A DNA stretch of 64,000 nucleotides, from assembly GCA_938036835.1 (NCBI GenBank), contig CALHWB010000041.1:1-64000 (forward strand). The letters run 5' to 3'. Each line of letters begins with the position of its first letter. Within the stretch, counting starts at the first letter, position 1. The DNA comes from an uncultured Propionibacterium sp. (lineage in GTDB: Bacteria; Actinomycetota; Actinomycetes; Propionibacteriales; Propionibacteriaceae). This document shows positions 27,948 to 37,173 of the stretch, piece by piece. A program made the position numbers and the translations under genes. The notes beneath the pieces are model-generated. The model had not been told where the DNA came from and ran no database searches. It saw nothing but the letters and a program-made list of their open reading frames with translations.

Positions 27948-30107
27948 ATGACCTCCGAAGCACTCCTGCATGCCCTGGCCGACAGATTGGGTGTTGCCAC
28001 CGAGTTTTGGGATTGGAAGGGGCAACACATCGTTGTCGGCACCGGTACGATCCTCAAGGTGCTGGCCGAGATGGGGTGGGAGATCACCGACGACGAATCG
28101 GTGCGGCAGGCCATGCACGAACTCGACCTGAAACCCTGGCGACGCAGCCTGCCGCCGGTGGTCATCGTGGTGGAGGGCAATTCGTCCCAGGTCGAGGTCC
28201 ATGTCGCGGACGGGCACCCTGCTCGATTGCGGCTGCGCCTGGAAACCGGCGAGATTCGCGAATTGCCCCAACGCGACCACCTGGTGGCCCCGAAACAGAT
28301 CGATGGCACGCTCCTGGGGGAGGCCAGCTTCCACATTCCGGCGGACCTACCCACCGGCTATCACTTGCTCGAACTGATATCCGACGACCGGCAGGCGGAG
28401 GCCAGCCTCATCGTCACGCCCCGCACGCTGGCCCTGCCCGAGGCCATCAAACGACGCCAGATCTGGGGATACGGAGCGCAACTGTACAGCGTCCGCTCGC
28501 GGACCAGCTGGGGCATCGGAGACCTCAGCGATCTCGCCGACCTGGCAATCTGGTCGGCCGCCGAGCAGTATGCCGACTATGTGCTGATCAATCCGCTGCA
28601 CGCGGCTCAGCCGATTCCCCCGATGGAGGTGTCGCCCTATCTGCCCAGTTCGCGGCTGTTCTTGAACCCGTTGTATATCCGGCCCGAGACGATCCCGGAA
28701 TACGCCGTCCTGGACCAGGCCGATCGGGACCGGATCACGGTACTCAAGGCCGGTCTGACCGAGGCGTTGGCGGGTGAGGAACTGCTGCAACGTGACATCT
28801 CATGGCAGGCCAAGCGTCAGGCGCTCGCGATCATCCACGCAGCCGGTTTACGGCCCGCCCGGCAGATGGCGCTGGAGGATTTCCGCCGGCGGCAGGGGCG
28901 TCAGCTGCGGGATTTCGCCACCTGGTGCGTGTTGGGTGAGCATTTCGGCAATGACTGGCGCCAGTGGGATCCCGAACTGCGGCGTCCCACCTCCCCCGAG
29001 GTCGCCGACCTATACAACCAGTACCGCGATGAGATCAATTTCCACGAATGGCTCCAGTGGGTCGCCTGGGATCAGCTCAGCGATGCCCAACAGGCAGCCA
29101 CCGATGCCGGCATGCGGGTTGGGGTGGTCACCGACCTGGCCGTTGGCGTGGGAGCGGCCTCGGCCGATACCTGGATGATGCGTGATGTCTACGCCCACGG
29201 CATGTCGGTCGGGGCGCCGCCGGATGGCTACAACCAGGTGGGCCAGGATTGGGGGCAGCCGCCCTGGCGGCCCGATCGGCTCGCCGACACGGCCTACGCG
29301 CCCTTCCGGGCGATGCTCCGCACCGCGCTGGGGCACGCCGGTGGGGTACGGATCGATCACGTGCTGGGCATGTTCCGGCTGTGGTGGGTGCCCGATGGCC
29401 ATTCGCCCCGCGACGGCACCTATGTGCGTTATGACCATGAGGCGTTGATCGGCATCATCCTGCTGGAGGCGCAACGGGCCGGTGCCTTCGTGGTTGGGGA
29501 GGACCTAGGCACCGTGGAGCCGTGGGTGCGCGGCTACCTGGCCGAACGCGGTATCCTGGGCACCTCGGTGTTGTGGTTCGAATGCCGCGACAATGGCGAA
29601 CCGGTGCCCCAGCAGGAGTGGCGCGAGCTCGCCCTGGCTTCGGTGGTGACCCACGATCTGCCGCCCTCGGCGGGCTACCTGGCCAAGGATCATGTCCGGT
29701 TGCGTCATGACCTGGGTCTGCTGACCGAGTCCTTGGAGGTGGAGGAGGCCGCCGCCGATGCGGAGCAGGCGAATTGGTTGCAGCGGCTAACCGAATTGGG
29801 CCTGCTGAGAGCCGGGGAGGGCGAGGATCGCGTGGAGGATCAGGTACTGGCCCTGTACCGGTATCTGACCGGGACGAGTTCGCGGGTGCTCAACGTCGCA
29901 TTGGTGGATGCGGTGGGGGATCGGCGGGTGCAGAACCAGCCGGGTACCTGGAAGGAGTACCCGAACTGGCAGGTTCCGCTGTCGGGCCCGGACGGCCGCC
30001 CGCTGCTGCTTGAGGAGATCTACCAGCAGACCCGGCCCATGCGGATGGCCGCGGTACTGAACCGGTTCAGCCAGGTACCGGCCCCTTGGCGTCCCGACCA
30101 GAGCTGA
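27948..30107 (+). CDS. malQ: 4-alpha-glucanotransferase (amylomaltase, GH77)
   Basis: Transfers alpha-1,4-glucan segments between maltodextrins in cytoplasmic glycogen or maltose metabolism. At 719 aa it is the long actinobacterial form, with an N-terminal beta-rich extension of about 165 residues before the catalytic barrel. Catalytic residues are visible: the nucleophile Asp in GVRIDHVLGMF, the acid/base Glu in VVGEDLGTV and the third carboxylate in VTHDLPPS. ADYVLINPLHAAQP and SPYLPSSRLFLNPLYI are the GH77 donor-site motifs. The ATG has AAGAAGGGCC upstream. It is a single gene ending 7 bp before convergent pncA. Confidence 0.95.
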   Translation: MTSEALLHALADRLGVATEFWDWKGQHIVVGTGTILKVLAEMGWEITDDESVRQAMHELDLKPWRRSLPPVVIVVEGNSSQVEVHVADGHPARLRLRLETGEIRELPQRDHLVAPKQIDGTLLGEASFHIPADLPTGYHLLELISDDRQAEASLIVTPRTLALPEAIKRRQIWGYGAQLYSVRSRTSWGIGDLSDLADLAIWSAAEQYADYVLINPLHAAQPIPPMEVSPYLPSSRLFLNPLYIRPETIPEYAVLDQADRDRITVLKAGLTEALAGEELLQRDISWQAKRQALAIIHAAGLRPARQMALEDFRRRQGRQLRDFATWCVLGEHFGNDWRQWDPELRRPTSPEVADLYNQYRDEINFHEWLQWVAWDQLSDAQQAATDAGMRVGVVTDLAVGVGAASADTWMMRDVYAHGMSVGAPPDGYNQVGQDWGQPPWRPDRLADTAYAPFRAMLRTALGHAGGVRIDHVLGMFRLWWVPDGHSPRDGTYVRYDHEALIGIILLEAQRAGAFVVGEDLGTVEPWVRGYLAERGILGTSVLWFECRDNGEPVPQQEWRELALASVVTHDLPPSAGYLAKDHVRLRHDLGLLTESLEVEEAAADAEQANWLQRLTELGLLRAGEGEDRVEDQVLALYRYLTGTSSRVLNVALVDAVGDRRVQNQPGTWKEYPNWQVPLSGPDGRPLLLEEIYQQTRPMRMAAVLNRFSQVPAPWRPDQS

Positions 30108-30114
30108 GTCGCAC

Positions 30115-30702
30115 TCAATCCAATACCAGCACCCCGGCGCGAGACAGTTCCGCTATCACCCGGGGCATGCTCTCGGGGGCGACGGGTGCGGTCAAATCCC
30201 GTAGGACGGTGGTGTGATAGCCGAGCCGGGCCGCGTCCAGGGCGGTGGCCCGGACGCAGTGGTCGGTGGCCAAGCCGACGACGTCCACGATGCCCACACC
30301 ATGCCGGGTCAGCCAGGCGTGCAGGCCGGTACCGGTTGGTTCCCCGCCGATGGTGCCCTCGAAGCCCGAATAGGCGGCCGAATACGAGCCCTTGTCGAAG
30401 ATCGCGGCGAAGCCGACCCCGGCCAGTGCGGGGTGCAGCCGCTGCCCCCGGGTGCCGACCACGCAGTGCCTCGGCCAGGTGTCGATGAAATCCGGCTGGT
30501 CGGCGAAATGGGACCCCGGATCGATGTGATGGTCACGGGTGGCTACCACGTGATCGTAACCCCGGGCGCGGGCGCCCAACAGGTCGGGCCCGAGATAGTC
30601 GGCGATGGCACGCGCCACCCGATTCCCACCCGGCACCGCAAGTGAGCCGCCCTCAACAAAGTCGTTCTGCACATCTACGACAATCAGTGCCTTGGTGGTC
30701 AC
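30115..30702 (-). CDS. pncA: nicotinamidase
   Basis: Hydrolyses nicotinamide to nicotinate for NAD salvage (195 aa). The catalytic triad is present: Asp in VVDVQNDFVEGG, a metal-site block ATRDHHIDPGSHF, and the nucleophile Cys in LATDHCVRATALDA. The cis-peptide and active-site Lys segment is near FDKGSYS. It is followed on the same strand, upstream, by pncB, which uses its product, with a spacer of 192 bp, so pncA probably has its own promoter as well as readthrough. Confidence 0.93.
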   Translation of the reverse strand: MTTKALIVVDVQNDFVEGGSLAVPGGNRVARAIADYLGPDLLGARARGYDHVVATRDHHIDPGSHFADQPDFIDTWPRHCVVGTRGQRLHPALAGVGFAAIFDKGSYSAAYSGFEGTIGGEPTGTGLHAWLTRHGVGIVDVVGLATDHCVRATALDAARLGYHTTVLRDLTAPVAPESMPRVIAELSRAGVLVLD

Positions 30703-30894
30703 TTCGCCTCCGGGTGAGTTTTGTCCGTAATCCGGATCCAGCGGGCGACGCCGATGGCGGCGCGTCCTGCGCAGGGCGGCACTTTCCGCTTCGAAAGCCG
30801 CGCCGCACCTGGGCAGACCAACCAGGCGTTCGCCGTGAGCGGTTCCGAATCGCCGCTGCGCGGTGGATCCGGCCTACAGCCTATCGCCCGCCGC

Positions 30895-32250
30895 TCACAG
30901 GTTCGCCGGGGGTTTGCCGTGCAGGTAGACGTTGTCGCCGAACTCGCCCTCCTCGGATACGAAGATGGTGGGAATCGCCTGCTCGGCGCGGCTTATCCGC
31001 CGGCCGGCCAGCGGCAACTCGGCCAGGGCACTGGCATGGCGTTCCCGGGCAGCCAGCAGGGGCTCGGTGCCCACTATCTCGCCCTGACACACCAGATCCC
31101 TCATCACAAAACGATCATTGCTGTCCGGCCGCGGCGTGATGTCTACCCCGATCACCTCCGCGCTGGCCCGGCCGCGTTCGTCGATCTGCCGCATCGCGAT
31201 CTTGCGCCCCCCGATGGTGTTCTTGTTGACCGACTTTTTGTAAACCGGATGCTGTTTTGCGCCGGGTTCGTCCGAATCCGCCCGGGAAACCATCTTGTAT
31301 ACCATTCCACAGGTGGGGTGCCCCGATCCGGTGACCACGGAGGTACCCACCCCGAAACCATCCACCGGGGCGCCGCGCAGGGCGGCAATCTGGTATTCGT
31401 CCAGATCGTTGGTCACGATGATGCGGGTGCTGGTGGCACCCAGCGAGTCCAGCAGCTTGCGGACGCGGGCCACTTCGGTGCTCAGATCGCCCGAATCCAG
31501 CCGGATGGCGCCCAACCGGCCCCCGGTCAGTTCTACCCCCAGCCTGATCGCGGCATCCACATCGTAGGTGTCCACCAGCAAGGTGGTGTCTGAGCCCTGG
31601 GCCGCCAGCTGCGCCCGAAAGGCATCGGCCTCGGAGTCGAACAGCATGGTGAAGGCATGCGCTGCGGTACCGCTGACCGGGATGCCCCAGGTGCGGCCGG
31701 CCTCCAGATCCGAGCTGGAACCGAATCCGGCCACCCAGGCCGCTCGGGCGGAAGCGACCGCCGAGTATTCATGGGTACGGCGGCCGCCCATCTCGATGAT
31801 CGGTCGATCCTCGGCGGCCAGGGTCATCCGGGACGCGGCCGAGGCTACCGCGGAGTCATGGTTGAAGACCGACAGCAACAGGGTCTCAAGCACCACGGCC
31901 TCGGCGAAGCTGCCCTCTACCACGACGACCGGGGAGCCGGAAAAGAACAACTCGCCTTCACCATAACCGCGGATATCGCCGGAGAAACGATAATCGGCCA
32001 ACCAGCCGGCTAGCGCGTCATCGGCTATCTCACGTTCCCGCAGGAAGGCTATCTCGGCATCGCCGAACCGGAACTCCGCGAGCGCGGCGAGCGCGCGTCC
32101 CGTGCCGGCCACCACGCCGTAGCTGCGGCCCGGGGGCAGCCGGCGAGGGAACAGCTCGAAGGTGCAGCGGCGGAATGCGGTACCGGCGTGCATGGCTGCG
32201 CGGATCATAGTCAGTTCATACATGTCGGTCAGCAGCGCGGTTGAGGTCAT
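30895..32250 (-). CDS. pncB: nicotinate phosphoribosyltransferase
   Basis: Joins nicotinate to PRPP to give nicotinate mononucleotide, the committed step of the salvage route started by PncA. The protein has 451 aa. Motifs include LLTDMYELTMI at the N-terminus, FELFPRRLPPGRSYGV, the MGGRRTHEYSAVASA substrate loop and the PRPP-binding AIRLDSGDL. The ATG at 32250 was chosen because it starts right at the conserved MTSTALLTDMYEL; the long upstream reading is unrelated spacer. It is divergent to the membrane gene at 32450. Confidence 0.93.
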   Translation of the reverse strand: MTSTALLTDMYELTMIRAAMHAGTAFRRCTFELFPRRLPPGRSYGVVAGTGRALAALAEFRFGDAEIAFLREREIADDALAGWLADYRFSGDIRGYGEGELFFSGSPVVVVEGSFAEAVVLETLLLSVFNHDSAVASAASRMTLAAEDRPIIEMGGRRTHEYSAVASARAAWVAGFGSSSDLEAGRTWGIPVSGTAAHAFTMLFDSEADAFRAQLAAQGSDTTLLVDTYDVDAAIRLGVELTGGRLGAIRLDSGDLSTEVARVRKLLDSLGATSTRIIVTNDLDEYQIAALRGAPVDGFGVGTSVVTGSGHPTCGMVYKMVSRADSDEPGAKQHPVYKKSVNKNTIGGRKIAMRQIDERGRASAEVIGVDITPRPDSNDRFVMRDLVCQGEIVGTEPLLAARERHASALAELPLAGRRISRAEQAIPTIFVSEEGEFGDNVYLHGKPPANL

Positions 32251-32449
32251 GGCGTCAGCATAGTCCGGCAGGTGCAGCCAGGAGTGGGCTGGCAGCCGGC
32301 TGGAAAGGCCTACCGAGGCGCCCAGGACGGCACCGTTGTGCCCGTAGAATTGCGATTGGGCCGCGGCGTAGGCCCGGCCGGTCCGGGAGGCCGGCGGCCC
32401 GCGGGGCTCGCCCGGGCGCGGGCCCAACACCAGACTTGGGAGGAATCCT

Positions 32450-32989
32450 GTGAATCGGCGAATCTGGATCTTCGCGGCAGTCGGGCTGGCATTGGGTATC
32501 GGTTGCGAACTGGTGGTCAACCTGCCCGGCGGTCCGGTCATCCCTCCGGTTGGCTATACCGTGCTGCGCGCCGGCAGCTCGTTGACGGTGGTCATGGCCG
32601 GAGTGCTGACAGCCACCGCGCTGTGCGACCGTTGGCTGGTGCGGCTAGCCGGTCGGCGTCCCGGTGCCGCCCGGGCCCAGTGGCTGATCCTGCTGGTGGG
32701 CCTGGGGCTGTTCGTGGGGGCCTCGGTGCTGCGGGAGGTCGGCTATTCGGCGCTGGACTGGGCGGGCTTCGCGCCGGCCGGTTGGGTGTTCCTGGTGCTT
32801 ACCTCGGTGTTGTGGCTGCTGCAGATGGTCGGCACGGTCATGATCGGGCTGATGCTGGTGTCGAAACTGCTGGCTGGGCCCGCGGCAGCCGAACCGCCGG
32901 CCGGGCCTTTGACACCGGCGCCTGGCCGGTTTCCTGCGGGTCCGCCCCGGCCACCCGGCGGGACCTCGCGCATCGGGCCGCCCCGGTGA
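32450..32989 (+). CDS. four-helix membrane protein, unknown
   Basis: A 179-aa protein with four hydrophobic helices in the first 140 residues (about 5-25, 40-62, 76-97 and 108-140) and a Pro/Gly-rich cytoplasmic tail of about 35 residues ending in a basic RIGPPR. The start is GTG 32450. It sits 45 bp before clpS on the same strand. No recognisable family motif. The low-complexity tail resembles that of many small actinobacterial membrane proteins. Confidence 0.65.
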   Translation: MNRRIWIFAAVGLALGIGCELVVNLPGGPVIPPVGYTVLRAGSSLTVVMAGVLTATALCDRWLVRLAGRRPGAARAQWLILLVGLGLFVGASVLREVGYSALDWAGFAPAGWVFLVLTSVLWLLQMVGTVMIGLMLVSKLLAGPAAAEPPAGPLTPAPGRFPAGPPRPPGGTSRIGPPR

Positions 32990-33034
32990 CCGTTCGGGTT
33001 ACCGGTACTTGAACCGATGGGCCACAATGGGCAC

Positions 33035-33346
33035 ATGGTCAGCGAGACATCCCCCGGGCAGCCCTTCGGCGGCACCGTCGTCGATGAGCGTCCGGCCGGA
33101 ACCACGCGGGCCGTCACCCCCTGGGTCACGGTCGTGTGGGATGATCCGGTGAACCTGATGAGTTACGTCACCCATGTCTTTGCGAGCTATTTCAACTATT
33201 CGCGGGCCCAGGCCGAGCGATTGATGATGCAGGTCCACATGGAAGGGCGGGCGGTGGTTAGCTCGGGCTCCCGGGAGGCCATGGAGCGCGACGTCCAGGC
33301 CATGCATGGCTTTGGGCTTTGGGCCACGATGGATCGGGCCGGTTGA
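33035..33346 (+). CDS. clpS: ATP-dependent Clp protease adaptor
   Basis: Delivers N-degron substrates to the ClpA/ClpC-ClpP protease. The 103-aa protein has the ClpS core: WVTVVWDDPVNLMSYV at the N-terminal beta hairpin, FNYSRAQAERLMMQVHMEG in the middle, with the specificity-pocket Met/His region, and VSSGSREAMERDVQAMHGFGLWAT at the end. The ATG at 33035 is preferred to an in-frame ATG at 33017. The stop overlaps the next start by one base, as is usual for clpS-DUF2017 in actinobacteria. Confidence 0.94.
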   Translation: MVSETSPGQPFGGTVVDERPAGTTRAVTPWVTVVWDDPVNLMSYVTHVFASYFNYSRAQAERLMMQVHMEGRAVVSSGSREAMERDVQAMHGFGLWATMDRAG

Positions 33347-33957
33347 TGCTGGCCTTCCGGCGCTCGCGGGACCTTGCCGTGTGCGATTTCGAAACCGCAG
33401 AGCTGGATCTGCTGGAGAGCCTGCTGGGTCAGTTGATCGAACTGCTGCTCGACCAGGGCACCGGCCTGTTCGGTCCCGGTACCCGGCCGCTGCCTGCCGA
33501 TACGGCCGGCCCCGGTGAAGACATCCTCGCCCGGTTGGAACGCGAACTGGATCCCGGATCGGGCCAGTTCGAACTGCAACCGGTGGTCGATCCGGTGCTG
33601 AAACGATTGTATCCGGACGCCTACCCGGCCGATCCGGCTGCCAGCCACGATTTCCAACGGTTCACCCAGGCTGCACAGCGAGACGACAAGGTAGGTTGCG
33701 CCCAGCGGATGCTGAGCGATCTGCGAATTGCCCGGGCGGACTCGGGCCATTGCACGGTGCCATCTGCCCACACCATCGCCTGGCTGAAGTCGTTGACCAA
33801 CATGCGGCTGGCGCTGGCCGTCCGGATGGGCATCGAAACCGCCGAGGACGCCGAGGAACTTGCCGAATTGCCCGACGACGACCCGCGTAGCTGGGTCTAC
33901 TCGATCTATGAATGGACGGGCTGGGTACAGGAATCCCTGCTGGCCGTGCAGGACTGA
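33346..33957 (+). CDS. DUF2017 family protein
   Basis: A 203-aa helical protein found almost always after clpS in actinobacteria. It begins FRRSRDLAVCDFETAELDLLESLLGQLIELL and ends with VYSIYEWTGWVQESLL, both typical of the family. The TGATG junction with clpS means the two are translated together. It may assist ClpS-dependent proteolysis, but no activity is known. murI follows 38 bp later. Confidence 0.88.
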   Translation: MLAFRRSRDLAVCDFETAELDLLESLLGQLIELLLDQGTGLFGPGTRPLPADTAGPGEDILARLERELDPGSGQFELQPVVDPVLKRLYPDAYPADPAASHDFQRFTQAAQRDDKVGCAQRMLSDLRIARADSGHCTVPSAHTIAWLKSLTNMRLALAVRMGIETAEDAEELAELPDDDPRSWVYSIYEWTGWVQESLLAVQD

Positions 33958-33995
33958 GGTGGTCGCTCCCGTCCGCTACGGCTATGGTTGGCCGC

Positions 33996-34793
33996 GTGAC
34001 TGACGCGCCCATCGGCATCTTTGATTCGGGTTTCGGTGGTCTGACCGTGGCGCGGGCCGTCGTCGATCTGTTGCCCAGCGAAAACATCTGCTATCTGGGC
34101 GATACCGCCCGTACCCCATACGGGCCGCGTCCGATAGCCGAGGTCCGCGAGTTCACCCTGCAATGCCTGGACTGGCTGGTTGACCGTGGCGTGAAGGCCC
34201 TGGTGATCGCCTGCAACACCGCATCTTCGGCCGCGCTGCGCGATGCCCGGGAACGTTACGGGGAACTGCCGATCATCGAGGTGATCCTGCCGGCGGCCCG
34301 CAAGGCAGCGGCCATCAGCCGGGACCGTCAGGTGGGTGTCGTCTGCACCGCGGCCACGGCCACCTCGCGCAGCTACAACGACGCCCTGGCGGCTTCCCCG
34401 GTACGCATCTACACACAGGTGTGTCCCCAGTTCGTGCCACTGGTGGAGGCCGGCATCACCACGGGCGACCAGGTCATGACGGTCGCCGAGGAGTATCTGG
34501 CACCGCTGCGTGAGCAGGGAGTGGACACGCTGATCCTGGGTTGCACGCACTATCCGCTGTTGTCGGGGGTGATCAGCTATCTGATGGGTGACGAGGTCAC
34601 CTTGGTCAGCAGTTCGGACGAATGCGCCCGGGCCACCTTCGCGGTGCTCACCCGGCGCGGACTGCTGCGGCCACCGGGCAACAGCGCCAGCCGCCAATTC
34701 GTCACCACCGGCGGCCCAGACCGTTTCGAGGGTCTTGGCAGAAGACTGATGGGTGGCTTCGTCACCGACGTCCAGCAGGTAACGCTGGACTGA
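33996..34793 (+). CDS. murI: glutamate racemase
   Basis: Makes D-glutamate for peptidoglycan. The 265-aa protein carries both catalytic cysteines: VIACNTASSAAL near residue 72 and LGCTHYPLLSG near residue 183. The N-terminus has FDSGFGGLTVARAV and the phosphate-like loop YLGDTARTPYGPR. The start is GTG 33996; ATG 33984 four codons earlier is an alternative. It is the last gene in the clpS cluster and is followed by a perfect 16-bp hairpin. Confidence 0.95.
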   Translation: MTDAPIGIFDSGFGGLTVARAVVDLLPSENICYLGDTARTPYGPRPIAEVREFTLQCLDWLVDRGVKALVIACNTASSAALRDARERYGELPIIEVILPAARKAAAISRDRQVGVVCTAATATSRSYNDALAASPVRIYTQVCPQFVPLVEAGITTGDQVMTVAEEYLAPLREQGVDTLILGCTHYPLLSGVISYLMGDEVTLVSSSDECARATFAVLTRRGLLRPPGNSASRQFVTTGGPDRFEGLGRRLMGGFVTDVQQVTLD

Positions 34794-34838
34794 ACCGGTA
34801 CGATCCTGCCGCCGCTTGGGTGGCCCCTACCGCCGTCG

Positions 34839-34880
34839 GCCCGTGCCGGCCGCCGATCGCGTGCGGCGGCCGGCACGGGC
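34839..34880 (+). terminator. strong hairpin after murI
   Basis: Bases 34839-34854 and 34865-34880 are perfect 16-bp inverted copies (GCCCGTGCCGGCCGCC on the left) around a 10-nt loop. The stem is 46 bp after the murI stop and before the convergent small genes. There is no U-tract, but the stability makes a terminator likely. Confidence 0.6.
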
Positions 34881-34963
34881 AGGCCGATGCTCATCGCTGG
34901 GCGGCTCGTTGCTCCGGTGGGAGGCGCGCTACGCGCTGGCCGGGCAGTTGTCCGGCCAGCCCA

Positions 34964-35239
34964 TCACCACCGGGAGGGCTGTTGGAACAGCGGTTCGGCG
35001 GCCCAGCGTTTGGGGCGGTCGGCGCTGGTCTCGTCGCGGGGCCCCGAATATGGCCGCTCGAAGACCAGTTCCATGGATTTCGGTAGGCCATCGCTGGTTG
35101 GGATGATGTAGATCTGCAATAGTCGCCAGCCCTGGGCCGCGTGCTCGGCGACTATCCGGGCGTGGTTTTCCTGCGGCTGACGGTTGAAACCGCCAAAGGC
35201 TATCGAGCGGAACTCGTACTCGTATCGGTCGGCATTCAT
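34964..35239 (-). CDS. DUF4177-like small protein A
   Basis: A 91-aa protein beginning MNADRYEYEFRSI, with the central block AAQGWRLLQIYIIP and the strand VFERPYSG. These are the pieces of DUF4177: an N-terminal YEY strand, a QGW turn and a final FER(P) strand. The last 25 residues (Arg/Glu/Pro-rich) are extra. It lies third in a minus-strand run of three related genes, 8 bp after paralogue B. The gene is convergent to murI and separated from it by the hairpin. Function unknown. Confidence 0.65.
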   Translation of the reverse strand: MNADRYEYEFRSIAFGGFNRQPQENHARIVAEHAAQGWRLLQIYIIPTSDGLPKSMELVFERPYSGPRDETSADRPKRWAAEPLFQQPSRW

Positions 35240-35247
35240 TGCACGGG

Positions 35248-35484
35248 TCACCGCCGGGTATCGCCATCGTCGGCACCGGTCATGCCGGTGGGTGCGTCGA
35301 GCGGGCGCTCGAAGATGAGGTGATGGGCGCATGGCAGACGTTCCGCGCCGTCCCAGATCGTCAGCACCTGTACGAGCCGCCAGCCTTGCTGCGCGCGTTT
35401 GTGCAATGCCTGGCGGTAGCCGGCCTCTGGCGCGTGGTCGAAGGAGCCTGACCAACTGATCTCATCGATCAGGTATTCATACAT
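35248..35484 (-). CDS. DUF4177-like small protein B
   Basis: A 78-aa protein starting [13 protein letters not shown], with [15 protein letters not shown] and [12 protein letters not shown]. It aligns by eye with paralogue A along its whole length. The ATG at 35484 was chosen because MYEY is the family start; the longer reading adds seven residues. It is 17 bp after the remnant C and 8 bp before A, so all three were one transcription unit. Function unknown; the pattern suggests a small cytoplasmic beta-alpha-beta unit. Confidence 0.7.
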   Translation of the reverse strand: MYEYLIDEISWSGSFDHAPEAGYRQALHKRAQQGWRLVQVLTIWDGAERLPCAHHLIFERPLDAPTGMTGADDGDTRR

Positions 35485-35501
35485 ATTGGTTCTCCCGGGA
35501 T

Positions 35502-35737
35502 TCACTGGTTGGGTGGGCGCCAGGCGTCGGGTGGCCTGGCCACCGGCCGCTCGAAGATTACTATCATGCGGCCCGCCATTGCTCCGACCGCTCTCGGTGG
35601 CGTGGCACGGATCTGGCGGGACCGCCAGTCCTCTCGGGTCCGTAGGTCATCACCCCACCTGGTCCGGTGGGAAACCCCAAGTCGATCCGACCGGACCACC
35701 GCGCCGGATCGATGATGCCGATGACGTACTGATACAT
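35502..35737 (-). pseudogene. DUF4177-like paralogue C, frameshifted
   Basis: The reading from ATG 35737 starts [14 protein letters not shown], like B, but soon becomes uninformative and stops. A second frame supplies [12 protein letters not shown] and [15 protein letters not shown], matching the QGWR and FERP blocks of A and B, and ends at 35502. One frameshift in the middle (about 35640) reconciles the two halves. It is therefore most simply a decayed first member of the tandem set. Sequencing error is the alternative. Confidence 0.55.
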
Positions 35738-35800
35738 GCCGTGAGCCTACTTTGGAGTGGGGAAGCGAAACTGCCGGACGAGCAGGGTAGCCTCGGGGTC

Positions 35801-36538
35801 GTGTCAGACATATTACGCGCCGACGGGCGGGCGAACGACCAGTTGCGTCCGGTTCGGTTCACCCGGGGATGGCTGGACCACGCAGAGGGCTCGGTGCTGG
35901 TCGAGTTCGGTCGCACCATGGTGCTGGTGGCGGCCTCGGTAACCGAGGGGGTGCCGCGTTGGCGCAAGGGCTCCGGCCTGGGCTGGGTGACCAGCGAATA
36001 CGAGATGCTGCCTCGGGCCACCCACACCCGTAGCGACCGCGAATCCCGCAAGGGGCGCATCGGCGGCCGCACGCACGAGATCAGCCGGTTGATCGGGCGC
36101 TCCCTGCGAGGCGTTATCGACTATGCCGCGCTGGGCGAGAACACCATAGTGATCGACTGCGATGTGCTACAGGCCGATGGCGGAACACGCACCGCGGCCA
36201 TCACGGGGGCCTATTTGGCGTTAACGGATGCGGTTCGCTGGCTGCGGGCCAGCGGCCTGGTGACCGCCGAACCGCTAACCGGTTCGGTGGCCGCCATCAG
36301 CGTTGGGGTGGTTGGTGGGGTGAACATGCTCGATCTGTGCTACGCCGAGGATTCGACCGCCGGCATCGACATGAATGTCATCTGTTCGGGCACCGGGGAG
36401 TTCATCGAGGTACAAGGTACCGCGGAGGGCATACCCTTCGGCCGCAAGACGCTGGATGACCTGCTCGATTTGGGGCAGGCTGGCTGCGCCGAGTTGACCA
36501 GGCTACAGCAGGCCGCGCTCGCCGAGGAGCTGAGATGA
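35801..36538 (+). CDS. rph: ribonuclease PH
   Basis: Phosphorolytic 3'-exonuclease that trims tRNA precursors (245 aa, normal length). Motifs include [14 protein letters not shown] at the start, [28 protein letters not shown] with the phosphate-binding Arg residues, and [16 protein letters not shown]. The GTG at 35801 ([10 protein letters not shown]) was chosen; the long upstream open reading crosses the divergent DUF4177-like genes. It overlaps rdgB by 4 bp (ATGA), the common actinobacterial order murI-rph-rdgB. Confidence 0.95.
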   Translation: MSDILRADGRANDQLRPVRFTRGWLDHAEGSVLVEFGRTMVLVAASVTEGVPRWRKGSGLGWVTSEYEMLPRATHTRSDRESRKGRIGGRTHEISRLIGRSLRGVIDYAALGENTIVIDCDVLQADGGTRTAAITGAYLALTDAVRWLRASGLVTAEPLTGSVAAISVGVVGGVNMLDLCYAEDSTAGIDMNVICSGTGEFIEVQGTAEGIPFGRKTLDDLLDLGQAGCAELTRLQQAALAEELR

Positions 36539-37173
36539 CCGTCCAGCTCTTGCTGGCCAGCAGCAATGCCAAGAAACTGACCGAACTGGAACGGATCCTA
36601 GCCGAGCAGGGTTTGGCCTGGCAGGTGCGGGTGCCAGCCGACTTCCCGGGTCTGGCCGATCCGGCCGAGACCGAATGGACGTTCGCCGGCAATGCCCTGC
36701 TCAAGGCGCGGGCCTGGGCGGCCCACAGCGGGCTGCCCACCCTGGCCGACGACTCGGGGCTGTGCGTGGACGCCCTGAACCAAATGCCCGGGGTGCGTTC
36801 GGCGCGCTGGGCCGGTCCGCAACAAGACGATGCCGAGAATCTGGCTTTGGTGCTGCGTCAGATCGACGATGTACCCGAGGGCCGGCGTGGAGCCCGATTC
36901 GTCGCCGTGGTCGCCCTGGTGACCCCGGACGGCACCGAGTTCACCACCCGTGGCGAGATGCCCGGTGAGCTGACCCGTCTTCCTCGGGGCACCGGCGGAT
37001 TCGGTTACGACCCGATCTTCGAAGCCGAGGAACAGCCGGCCGGGCCGCGGCGCACCAATGCCGAGTTGAGCCCGGCCGAGAAGGACGCCATCAGCCACCG
37101 GGGGCATGCGCTGCGCGCGATGATTCCGATCCTGCGGGCACAGCTATCCGATCAGAGAGCGGTCGGCCGGTGA
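36535..37173 (+). CDS. rdgB: non-canonical purine NTP pyrophosphatase (HAM1 family)
   Basis: Removes dITP and XTP from the nucleotide pool (212 aa). It has the N-terminal [17 protein letters not shown], the metal site [12 protein letters not shown] and the substrate motif [12 protein letters not shown], with [10 protein letters not shown] near the end. All three match the family. The start overlaps rph and the stop overlaps thyA (GTGA), giving a tightly coupled rph-rdgB-thyA unit. Confidence 0.95.
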   Translation: MTVQLLLASSNAKKLTELERILAEQGLAWQVRVPADFPGLADPAETEWTFAGNALLKARAWAAHSGLPTLADDSGLCVDALNQMPGVRSARWAGPQQDDAENLALVLRQIDDVPEGRRGARFVAVVALVTPDGTEFTTRGEMPGELTRLPRGTGGFGYDPIFEAEEQPAGPRRTNAELSPAEKDAISHRGHALRAMIPILRAQLSDQRAVGR

